A program made the position numbers and the translations under genes. Positions 43,441-53,811 of a stretch of 64,000 nt of DNA are shown piece by piece. Source of the stretch: Siphonodentalium dalli (taxonomy: Eukaryota; Mollusca; Scaphopoda; Gadilida; Siphonodentaliidae); NCBI GenBank assembly GCA_032622095.1, contig CP136061.1:124012754-124076753 (forward strand), written 5' to 3'. The notes under the pieces were generated by a model. It ran no database searches. It had not been told where the DNA came from and worked only from the letters and a program-made list of their open reading frames with translations. Within the stretch, counting starts at the first letter, position 1; every line of letters begins with the position of its first letter.

Positions 43441-45119
43441 CTGATATAACTATTCGGCGCACCTACGCTTACGGCCATTATCGGCGCTAAGTGGAGACTG
43501 GATTTCGAAATGCCACATCGCGATATTAATTGTGGTGTTTCATCTTTCCAGAAGGACACGAGCTATGTTATGCGTTTTGATACCTTTAAGTTGAACTAGT
43601 AGATGGTTTATGTACAATTTCGTCCATACATACCGATATTATGACAAAAAGTTGAAATTAATATGTGAAAATATCGATTTCTTTTCAATTTCTAGCCGCC
43701 AATTTACCAGCGATCTTGGCTGTGAGTATCAATTGCCAAACTCTAATGAATACTTCATGTCACTATTCCATATCAACATGTAATGGTGGATAGAAATCGC
43801 GAAACAATAACGCCCATCCTAAGAAAGTAAAGGAATGTAGATTTGTTTTCAAATTTCGGTCGCCATTTTGGCCGCCATCTTCGATTTGGAAAACAATTTC
43901 TTGCATGAGATGTAATGTAATTACTTCACCTCAGTATTTCCAACTCAATTGTAAGCATGGGTGGAGTTGTCTCGACAATAATGCCCAATGATGTGAATAT
44001 GAGGGAATTTCGGTGTTTATTCAAAATCTGTCCGCCATTGTGGGCGCCATTTTGGATTTGGGGGACTTTTATTTGGATATGGTACAAGGAAAGTTCTTCG
44101 CCTAAGTGTTCCCAACTTACAATAGTAAGCAGGTGTGGAGTTGTCATGACAATAATGCTCACTGATGTTAAAATCAGCGATTTTCGGCGATTTTTTATTT
44201 CTGGTAGCCATTTTGGCCGCCATCTTGGATTTGGGTAAATATTCCTCAACTCAGGTATAAGAGGAATCCTAGCTCGAGTATATCCTGCAAATATATATGC
44301 ATGGGTGTTGTTATAATAGCAATAACATTCATTGATTCGAAACATAACATCCCGTTATTAACGGAGATTCGGCTTCGACCTATGATACCGGCATTTGGGA
44401 AAACGTGATATCGGACAAAAATATCCAGCAATGAATGCATATTATGGTCCGCATGTGTTCGCCAATGACTCCTCTATATGATAAATGTATAACATGACGC
44501 AAAAATTCTAACATTTTCCCACAGAGGCAAACGAAAGGTGGTAATATGTCAGAAAAATAGCATATTTTCACATTTCGGCGGCCATCTTGGCCGCCATATT
44601 GGATTCTGGTGTCGGATTTTTGGCTAATTTGTAAGGGTTGTATATTAGCATAACGCATCGAGCGGAAACAAGACCGCATGTGCTATCATCTGTACTATAA
44701 TGGCGATCAAAGAGACCTGGTGCATTTAAAAAAAATGGCCGCCATGATGGACGCCATCTTGTCTGGAGTCTCTGCGGCCACTTTTTTTTCTTGTTAACAA
44801 GTGACAAAAATTAGAGGAGACCTTAAGGAAGAAAATTAGTGGGGTGAAGTTACGTCCTGGGGGGGGGGGTGCAGAGGTCGACCAATATCTCCTGGACTAA
44901 ATGTAGCAAAACGTAATGCGTAGAGATCAATCTTGCATGGTGAAACGCAATGGGTCGAGTCGACTCATTGTGCGGAAACTCAGCGCGCAACATGGCAAGC
45001 TATGGCACAGAAATATGACGACCATTTGTCACCAATGCAAACTGCACCATAATAAATTGTCACACCTACAATGCCATCGCTACTGTGGTACGTGTGTCCG
45101 CAGCCAATGGTTGTGACCA

Positions 45120-45775
45120 ATGCATTTATTTTTCAGAGCATATGAAGCGAGTATCAATATTTTGTGTATTTATCAACCTATCGTATACCTCCTTCCATAT
45201 TACGTCGAGAAAATTTGGAAGCTCTGGACAATGATCCATGTCCTTTTAAGTAGTGTATAGCTGAGTAATACATAAACTCATTCCCCACAAACTCTCTTAT
45301 TTACCTGTGGTCCATTATTTAAAATTGTTCTAGCTGTACCATTTTCACTCAGTATTAAATCGCGCACATATTGGTGTGCGAAAAATAGTACTACGAGAAT
45401 TTAAATACGAGTAAGGTGTGTATTTGGCACACTTGTTCGAGAACGACACTTAATTCCTTGTTAAGGCATCAACTCTAGATAGTTCAGTTTAATTCAGTTT
45501 TCAGGAATATTTTTTTCTGCTCAAAAACATGTCACATATTGCTAAGTTGCTAACACATGAATTTTACTTTGAAATTCAACAGCTCCTATGTCTATCATAC
45601 TGATCTCCTTGGTCTATATAACGTACACCGTATATATGGAAATGGACCAGATTTACCAAATTGAGGTATATACAGTTTTCTATGAGTGAAGATCAATTGC
45701 ATCAAGTCGTTTCAATTTCATGCTGGGAGATTCTGAGATTCCTATTGGTGTGAAACTAATTGGTCATATCATCAC
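45120..45775. other. No recognised gene
   Basis: AT-rich, short frames only. Confidence 0.45.
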
Positions 45776-45779
45776 CATC

Positions 45780-46030
45780 TTAACCCATTTCTATACTAAA
45801 TGGATTCACCACCATTTATAACAGTAAACATCGGAATGGTCTGTTATCTATTTTGAGGAATGTTCAAAATATATGAGCAGACGACAGACACTAACAAGTG
45901 CAGAAGGATTCTTTTCCATTTGTGAGAAATGATCAGATACTAAGTTCAACAAACGGCTCATGGTTGTTTGTAGAATAATTTATTATCTGAAAATTTCCTC
46001 ATGGATAACTCAATGAGTATCAGTAGAGAA
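45780..46030 (+). mobile_element. TTAACCCTTTCTATA-family MITE, right end lost
   Basis: TTAACCCATTTCTATACTAA at 45780, then 'atttataacagtaaacat', 'gagcagacgacagacac', 'cagatactaagttcaacaaa' and 'ctcaatgagtatc' follow the family layout. The terminal GGGTTAA is missing; a shared 'gagaacaggctaatc' motif follows. Confidence 0.55.
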
Positions 46031-46034
46031 CAGG

Positions 46035-47480
46035 CTAATCCTGAAAAATAATTGCACGTTTTTTCTCATATTTCGGGAACCAAAACGTCGATAAATAAAT
46101 GACTTCAGTATATACTACTTTCATATCCCTCGGGTTGGTGGGGGACAAACTCATTTGAGTGAACGAAATTAGCACCCGGAAAACGGACTCCCATATTCTC
46201 ATGGCAATAAAAATCGCTATCCCTTTGTTTCTCCGTATATGGTAAAGATATGAGCGTTTATTGTATGCTAAGCTATCAAATAGTAGTATTTTTGCATCAG
46301 ATAAAAACCATTATCCGTCTAGTGATATATCGATATCTCACTCGCATCCATCCGCGCTAAAATTAAAAGTGATTCGGTTCTTCTTGTTGGAATTCAGTGC
46401 TAAAAGTCCCTGAGTGTTCAGGTTGGAAAAAATGTATTATGTGATCAATTAAATATTTTTGTTAAACATACTATGATGTTAGCCTCTTTATCCATCAACC
46501 AATCTTTCCGAAATATGGAACTATTTTTATATACACAAGCTCATTACAATGTCTGTGCTTGGGTGTACAAATTGGCACTTTCCACTCTTCTTTCGAGTTG
46601 AGCCATGGGCCAACTGAGCGGAGCATATAATATGTAATTATCTCATTCGTGATTCTTGAAAATTCATATTTTTCGGTCATCACTCATGAGATTATTCCCA
46701 TGTCCAACCAAAAAGTGTATATATCCTCTGTTTGTTTCACCTATAACGCAGATCATTGACAAATTGATGATGCTAAAATAGTGTTGTATGGTTGCGAAAT
46801 ATGAGCTGCTGAGTTGAAATTCCCGTTTGTTGATACCAACCCTGTTGAACAGACACACTTGAAGTTCTGTAAACAATATACTCAGTCTCAATAGATTAGC
46901 GTCAGATCATGCTTCGATGGCTGAAATCACTGTCAGAGAATCCGTATGTGTGTAATCTTCCAACATGGGACACACATCTTCTGGATAGCGATATCAATAT
47001 ATTACATTATAATAGAACGATAGGATTCACAGACATAATTATAATCGAAAGGCAGAATCAGAACATATAAACAATTTCAAAAAATATACATTCGCACGTA
47101 GTCGTGTGTTTTTATGCGTAACGTCACAGACGATCATTGCTTCCTAGTTCAAATAGTTAATTTGGTTACGATTATAAGAACCGGAAGTTGCGCAGTGTAA
47201 CGTTAAATCAGGTCCGCGCACACATTCGAAAGACACTGTGCAATCAACGATATAGATTCTAAGAACAGCCAGCATCGCAAGACAGCGGCTGTTACTTCAT
47301 TACGCTAATGACTAATTAAACATTCTCATTGGTTGATGAGTTATTACGAGGGGGGACAGATTGAGAAATCTAAAAGCTAATAGGATAGCGTCCTTTCACA
47401 AGAACTTTCGTTGGGTGTAGACGAAAAAAAATTTCGTCGTGGTTTTTCCTTGCTTTCTAAGTTTCAACACGTTTTGTTTA
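46035..47480. other. No recognised gene
   Basis: Short frames only. 'aaatgacttcagtata' near 46100 also occurs near 14930, another dispersed fragment. Confidence 0.4.
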
Positions 47481-47484
47481 ATTT

Positions 47485-47695
47485 CACAAACTTTTACAAC
47501 ACTCAATTTTTAGTTTCTTGGTAGGTCTTTTAATTACTAATTATAATCTTTCAGGAACTTTTTAATTCTTTTGGTTTATTTTCAAACAGATCCTAATCTT
47601 TTCAAGAAAATTTTAAAAATTTTGGTTTAATTTCAAAGAGATTATAATCCTTTCACGAAATTTTTAATTCTTGGTTTATTTTCGAAGAGTTGGGA
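47485..47695. repeat. T-rich tandem repeat, three to four ~50-57 bp units
   Basis: Unit 'ataatcttttcaggaa(a/c)t' plus 'tttaattcttggtttatttt' plus 'caaagag', at about 47545, 47592 and 47643, with a diverged unit before them. Confidence 0.7.
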
Positions 47696-48119
47696 GATTA
47701 CGTGAGTATAATTTCATTATTATTATTTTAGTGTCTGAATAGTGCCTTATTTTTGGAAACCCAGCGAGATATCTGAATTATGCGGGATATTTTTAGGTTA
47801 TGTAAATATTCTATTTCAGGATTCGTTATGTATATAAATATTTTATGATTTTCTATATAAATGTCCCATCTCAAAAACACAGCTGATGGGAGCCATATCC
47901 ACAATAAAACAACGTCTTCATCTTTCTTCACTTTAACCCTGGGTCGTTATGCATAAAGATATTTTCGATGATGACAAACCAGTTGTTCCTAATAATCTTT
48001 GCACATATAACTTTCAAAGACAAACATGACATAGAACCATACCTTAAACACGTTCTATCAACAAGACGAATGTTCACCCGACTGCGTGTTAGCTACCAAT
48101 CATATATTAACTATAGAAA

Positions 48120-48245
48120 AAGGCCGACAACCCGACACCGGAACAACCCGACCAGATCGACCCGGTACAACCCGACCAAATCTACACAGGAACCACCCGA
48201 CCCAGGGATAACTCGACCCGGGACAACCCGACCCAAAACAAAGAA
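48120..48245. repeat. Degenerate minisatellite of 'ggaacaacccgacc'
   Basis: 'acaacccgac(c/a)', 'accacccgaccca', 'ataactcgaccc' and 'acaacccgaccca' recur every 15-24 bp. Related 'gggacaacctgacc' and 'gggtcggacggtcc' lie at 48630-48690. The open frame over it is repeat-derived. Confidence 0.7.
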
Positions 48246-48699
48246 TAAATTATTATATGAAGTTTAAGTGTTATGTTCCAAATATACTATCCCTATATCT
48301 GTCAATTAACATAAACATAATATGGGGGGAGGAGCATAGTTGTCCGATGTCGTGGCGACTATACACCGACGGTTTTTCCGACGTAAAATAGACGTTTTAG
48401 ACATTGTAAGACGTCAGGGCGACCATTGGATACAGGCTGGGAAAGTGCTGGGTGTGAACATTCTGTGAGACAAAGATCTTGATATACATTTATTTTAATT
48501 AACATTAAGGTCTGCAAGTAAGCAATGTCGCATGCATGGAATATTTTGGAGAATGTATTCGTATATAGGAATATACGAAAGGAAAAAGATATTTAATCAA
48601 AACGCGGGACTAACCAACCGAGAAAATCGGGACAACCTGACCAAAAATATGCCCGGATCAGGTTCTCCCTGGGTCGGACGGTCCCACTTCCGTACTCGA

Positions 48700-50400
48700 A
48701 ATACCGTATAATGAATGACCTTATATATTAGAGACCTTTCGCAAAATCACGATTACGGATATGGAAATGTTCTGCCAGTAAACGGACAAAATTTAATCTT
48801 TACGCAAAGGGTTTCTTGTGTGCTATACGAAATATACCTCACGCAGTTTAATTATGTGCAGATGTGTCAAGAATGTGCCACCGGTCCTGCTTGGGGACGC
48901 TCTAACATTATCCGTGTGGTGTATTACACACGAATAAGAACATGGGACCTCAAAGAGACACACAAGTAGTGCAATATAGAGTTAATTTGATCCAGAGAAC
49001 ACGACCGGCATGTGCTACAATCGAGCATTATTATAGGTATAATTTAGCGGTCCAAACCGGCTCATGGCGTGGCTACTACACACAATTTTGTGAACTCGGT
49101 TATTTTTTTATCACGATTTGTCCCAACCTGGTTAACACTACAGACCCGGGGTCAATTGTTTCTACGACAGCGATGGAGAGATTTCCCCTAAGCATACAAT
49201 GTAGATCCCCGCAAGGTCTATCCTCCACCAAGAAAACTCACTACATGTGGTGATATATTCCAAGACGAAAGGGCCAAAATGACGATATATCCCATTAAAC
49301 ATAACTGCAGTGTGATGAAGGGGTTAACATGCTCGAATCGTAATGTCGTGGTATGAAAACGTCATGCGTTCACACCCCGCTCTTTGCACCATGTCACTGA
49401 ACGTTAAATAAACGCTGCGTTTGTTGCCATCGTCAAGCAAATCTCCCACGTGAACCGAATACTTATTTGGGAGTCAATGACTAATATCAGTATGATGATT
49501 CTGATGCGCGCAATAAGTGTCGAATTGCTTTCTCCTAAGCGATGATGTGTAATCAATTCCCTGGGTAATAATGAAATATAGCGCATTGAAACTAAGTTAC
49601 TTTGAAATGCGCTATAAATAAATGCAACGATTAATTTAATATCGTTAAACAACGGCCGCGATATTATATATGCTGTTCTCACAGCACAAGTTTGCAATCT
49701 GGTATAAGAGTACACCAAGCCCCATACCCTTCAAAACCACATGCGCCGAGACTCACCTATATATATAGCTCTTACGCATCTATAAGGCGTAATGTCGCCG
49801 CAATATAACAAGACTTCGTCAACGTGTATCGCGACTTGCGCCGTCACAGCTGTGCCACCTATATATTGCAAACATGCCATTGACGATAATTATTCAAATA
49901 GCAGGAAATTAGATCAAATATTTGAGTTTGGCTGTTGCATAAAGAGAAAGGAGACGTATCTACTATAATTTAAACACCGGGCGATTTTCATTAAAGCCAT
50001 CGCAATTGTTATCATGTAAAAAGGCCAGAGTGAAAGTCAGCGTATAGTGGTTTTGCTGTTTACCGCGAATCAAAACCATTTTTACTCAACTGAATTAATG
50101 ATCTGGGTTTGTGTTTGTGCTGGAAGAATGAATTCTTGGCGAGGTTGTGTAGGACAACACCCGCGAATAATGGGGACCACCAAAGGCAGTTTGGATAAAA
50201 AACTCAAGGGTATAAAAGAATTTTAACTGCCACCCATATCGAAAGCGTGAGTCTAATGTCGAAGATCCGTGTCAAATCGTGGCCTGGAATGTAGGTGTGT
50301 GTGGCCGAAGGAAACATGTTAGGAGAATTCCCAAAATATGACAACCCCTTGTTCTGGTTCTCGTGTACTGCTCATTGACTCTGAGTGAACAGTTTTAGGT
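48700..50400. other. No recognised gene
   Basis: Overlapping plus frames at 48715-48969 and 48942-49253 have no recognisable motif. The rest is AT-rich. Confidence 0.4.
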
Positions 50401-50411
50401 AATCGCATCTC

Positions 50412-50583
50412 GAATTTAACCCTTTCTTTACTAAATTAATTCTCCCATGCATTCTGGAAAGTATATATATACATTAAACGGTATAAGGGGACCGCATCAA
50501 GAATTTAACCCTTTCTTTACTAAATTAATTCTCCCATACATTCTGGAAAGTATACAGTAAACGGTCTAAGGGGACCGCATCAA
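50412..50583 (+). repeat. Tandem pair of 83-89 bp units containing a MITE terminus
   Basis: 'gaatttaaccctttctttac', 'taaattaattctcccat(g/a)c' and 'attctggaaagtata' occur twice, at 50412 and 50501, and a third 'ccgcatcaagaattt' ends the array. Each unit starts with the left end of the TTAACCCTTTCTATA family. The units differ by an 8-bp (ta)n stretch. Confidence 0.85.
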
Positions 50584-50589
50584 GAATTT

Positions 50590-52136
50590 CAAATCTGCTT
50601 TTACATTAGCCGTGGTGACACATAAATACGTAGTCAGAGATTCGGGCTCAATTTTACGAAACATATATCATATTTGTTTTATTCTAGTGTATTAGATAAC
50701 ATGTTTGGAACAAGACGTGCTAAATTAAAGATGCTATTGTGGTTGATACTGATTTTTTTATTCGTGCTTCAGTAGAAATAATTAATGTTCCTGTTCAAGT
50801 GATTATAAATGTGAAAGAAGCCTCTCATAAAAAGGTTTGGAAATTGGAATCGTTCAGCCACAATTAGCTGTTTTTATATATAAATTATATGTCCAAATAA
50901 GTAAAAGACCGCATTAATGATATAAACGAATAGCATGCCGAATGTTTATCAGCCAATAATTTGCCACGATTAAAGTAGTAAACACAAATTACATTTGTGC
51001 GTAGTTGTGTTCTCTGGAATGGTATATATACAGTCGACGTGCTTGGCGTTTTCGAGAGTTTTAGTTGATTGATACATTCTTCACATGGAGTTGGTGTTTA
51101 TATATATTAACTTGTCGGTTTCATTCACTGTCCACAATAAGTCTGTAAATTTTCATTTATTTTAGTCTCTGCGGGTCATCGAAAATATATATAATCTATG
51201 ATTATCCAACAAGGGAGACCTTATTTGATGTCATTATCGGCAAAACATGTTATCTTATACACTAAAATCCATATGAACATTAACGCGGTCTATTAATTTT
51301 TTTAAACTGGTATGGCTATGATATTGTTATGATATTCCATTATGCTCATACATATCTACTCGAAGGAACAACAAATGACTCTCGATATACCCCACACAGT
51401 GCTGATCGAGTGAATCCTGACCACACCTGAATACAGAAAATACATTAAAGACACGAACAATAAACGTACCAACACTAATTCGTGCTATATCTCGCTGGAA
51501 TAGACATAAGACATCAAATAATGACCGTACTTCGATATTAACTTGAGTTTCCACGAATAATAGAAATTAAAAGTCACACAAAATCGTGGGATCGTCTGAC
51601 AATCGTCATTATTCTATAAATATAACAAAGGTGTCAAGTACAATGGCAATATCTTGTAAATATTATTGATATTTATTTAAGAGCAGGACAATTGTTACAA
51701 GTCACATATAATCCTTGGACAGCGGAAATTCAAACATCGCGCGCGTACTATTACACTTCGTATCGTTGTTCGTCGATGGACATAGAGCATGAATGGACCA
51801 GGGACAGCAAACATACACCATTCATGAAGCAGATGGCCTCTTTGCGCATCTGTTTGACTCGAATTCTTGTCGCACTCCGCCATTCATAACAACTGCTGTT
51901 TTTAAGGTGCAGATATGTTGGCGATTCCTATCATAAATTCCCATATGTCGCACCAAGTTCGACATCCCACGTTCAAACGTCAGGATGGAATGTCGCATGT
52001 TGGATACAATACCCGACATCCAATTTGGGTGTTAGATCCCTCTACAGGAACCGGTTGTCTGAAAGACTGAACACCCCCTGTCTCTTATAGGACGAGTTTA
52101 TGTTATCTGTGTCGAAGTTTTGTCAATCACAAATCT
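50590..52136. other. No recognised gene
   Basis: AT-rich. Short frames on both strands near 51695-52019 are mutual shadows with no family match. Confidence 0.4.
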
Positions 52137-52139
52137 TTA

Positions 52140-53669
52140 AGGCCCCCGCAAACTTGAGCAATCAAGCTGAGCAGAGCAAATACGGACTCGCGAGCCCGAT
52201 TGTAGGCGAGTAGTGTTCTCCGCAGACTTATCAGCACTCTACGACATTAATTTAGTCCAGACCGCTATCACGTGACTTACTATGACAAGAAACTTAGGAA
52301 GTGACACCTGTCCCCCTTCGTATCCACCCACCATGCATATATAGGTTTAATTCCAATAGCCGATGTGCCCGACTTCGTCCGGGCTATTTAGGATTTCTTT
52401 GTGATCGCCTCCGTCTGGGCAGAATATTCATGCATCTGGACTTGTTTGTGGACGTTGCAAAATTGAGTCTGATGGGGAACTAATTCAAAGTTACAACGTC
52501 GAACAATACTGAGCGAACAACGTTGAAAAGTATTATGAGAAAGAAAAGAAAACTATAGTTCGATCGGTCCAGAAACATGCCTATATGAGCGTATATGAGT
52601 GAGGTCAAGATCAAAGACACGACCGCACGTGAAATTGGACCCGTCCATATTGTTCCCGGGATCAAAGTAGGCCTACATACCAAATTTGAATAGGATCGGT
52701 CGAGAAGTTTTCGAGTCTACAACACACATACACACATAGAGACAGACAGACATAAGTTCAAAAATATATAATAGATAATATTTGTCTATGCCTTCATTAA
52801 CTGCTCCGGTGACAAAAAATACAGATATTTAAAAAAGTGGCCTGAATATCAGTCACATTCCGAACGGAATGATATATTCTTCCAGATTAAGTTGAACAGA
52901 CCATTTGAACAAGAAAAAATTGTTAACACAAACAGGTTGTAGAGACACACATTTTCATCCTGCATTGTTGAGCAAAATGGCTCGTGTACCCCGCGACCTG
53001 AGTAATCGGGCTCGTGAGTCGACAACATATATCAAACATGTTTGATGTGCGAGTCCGATTGTATTGCTTATATATAAATTATAATATAAAATATATTGGT
53101 TTCATGAACGCACCAATTAAAAATTCCGTTAAAACAACTAATACTGCAAATTATTACAAATACTAAGGCTTATTCCTGAAGGTTTCTCATTCACCACACC
53201 AGAAAGTATCTAAATGCGGACCAAAGATCTACACTCCAACTGAAACATAGGTCATCAGCAAAGTTAGCTGTTATGTTATGCATTGTGTTCCCGCAATAAA
53301 AATATTCAAGAGTGGCCTAGCATTGTTCATACCTAAACATCGAAAGCAATTAACGCGGTCATAAAAAATTACATACTGCATGTTCAACGAGACATCCAAG
53401 AAGATACATCCGCGAAAACCCGAAATGTGTTGTCCTGTGAGATATCCCCATCGCCATAGCTCCATTGACACGGCCATATAATCCTTACTACACTTTTCCT
53501 AAAATAACTCGCATTGCGTGAAAACCGAAATGTGTTGTCCTGCCAGATATCCCCATTGGCACGGCCAGATCAGCGTAGCAGTAAACACCCATAGTATAGT
53601 ATAGGGCGCAATGAGCAATATTGCTCAGAGCAGTAGTCCTAGCGCGATTTCCGAAGTGTGCGGGGGCCT
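52140..53669. mobile_element. Harbinger-like non-autonomous DNA transposon, 1530 bp
   Basis: Ends AGGCCCCCGCAAACTT and AAGTGTGCGGGGGCCT are inverted repeats of about 16 bp with one mismatch. TTA flanks both ends (52137-52139, 53670-53672), the 3-bp target duplication typical of PIF/Harbinger. Harbinger termini in animals often start with similar GGCCCC sequence (family knowledge). Inside, 'gaaatgtgttgtcct' plus 'gatatccccat' repeats at about 53424 and 53529, and a 'tcggtcgagaagttttcgag' block is followed by 'acagacagacata' near 52695-52755. No transposase or Myb-like gene. Confidence 0.75.
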
Positions 53670-53673
53670 TTAC

Positions 53674-53811
53674 TTATAATAATAATAATAATAATAATAA
53701 TTGTTCTTGTATAGCGCCTATCCCCGTGATGATGGGCCCTAGGCGCTTCACATGATTTGGTTCAAATATATAGAGAGAAAATGCAGTGATATATACAGAA
53801 TGTACAGAATG
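53674..53811 (-). mobile_element. 3' UTR and (TTA)n tail of the CR1/L2-type LINE
   Basis: On the minus strand the UTR ends 'gcgcctagggcccatcatca', 'ggataggcgctatacaagaa', then (TTA)n (53674-53702 on plus). The tail abuts the TTA of the Harbinger-like element, so one of the two inserted at the edge of the other. Confidence 0.75.

Larger units (their letters stand above)
39625..45112. mobile_element. 5.5-kb long-inverted-repeat element (Foldback/Galileo-like architecture)
   Basis: Left arm 39954-41400 is the reverse complement of 43440-44899. Identity is very high in the centre of the arms: only about one difference in 95 bp around 40618-40710 against 44150-44240. The arms start TTAGTCCAGGAGATATTGGT. 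A weaker outer extension pairs 39625-39720 with 45025-45112. Each arm carries about six tandem ~165-bp units and a homopolymer run (15 C at 39985, matching G at 44861). The unique centre (41400-43440) holds short frames but no recognised transposase. Very long terminal repeats built of tandem units resemble Foldback/Galileo elements; assignment is inference. Confidence 0.75.

Noticed and set aside
44916-45116. Plus frame with C-x2-C ... L-x2-H, considered as a zinc finger
   Set aside because: Only one partial finger, second His missing, no linker; kept only as the outer segment of the inverted repeat.
48120-48267. Thr/Arg/Pro-rich frame
   Set aside because: Encoded by the 'acaacccgacc' minisatellite.
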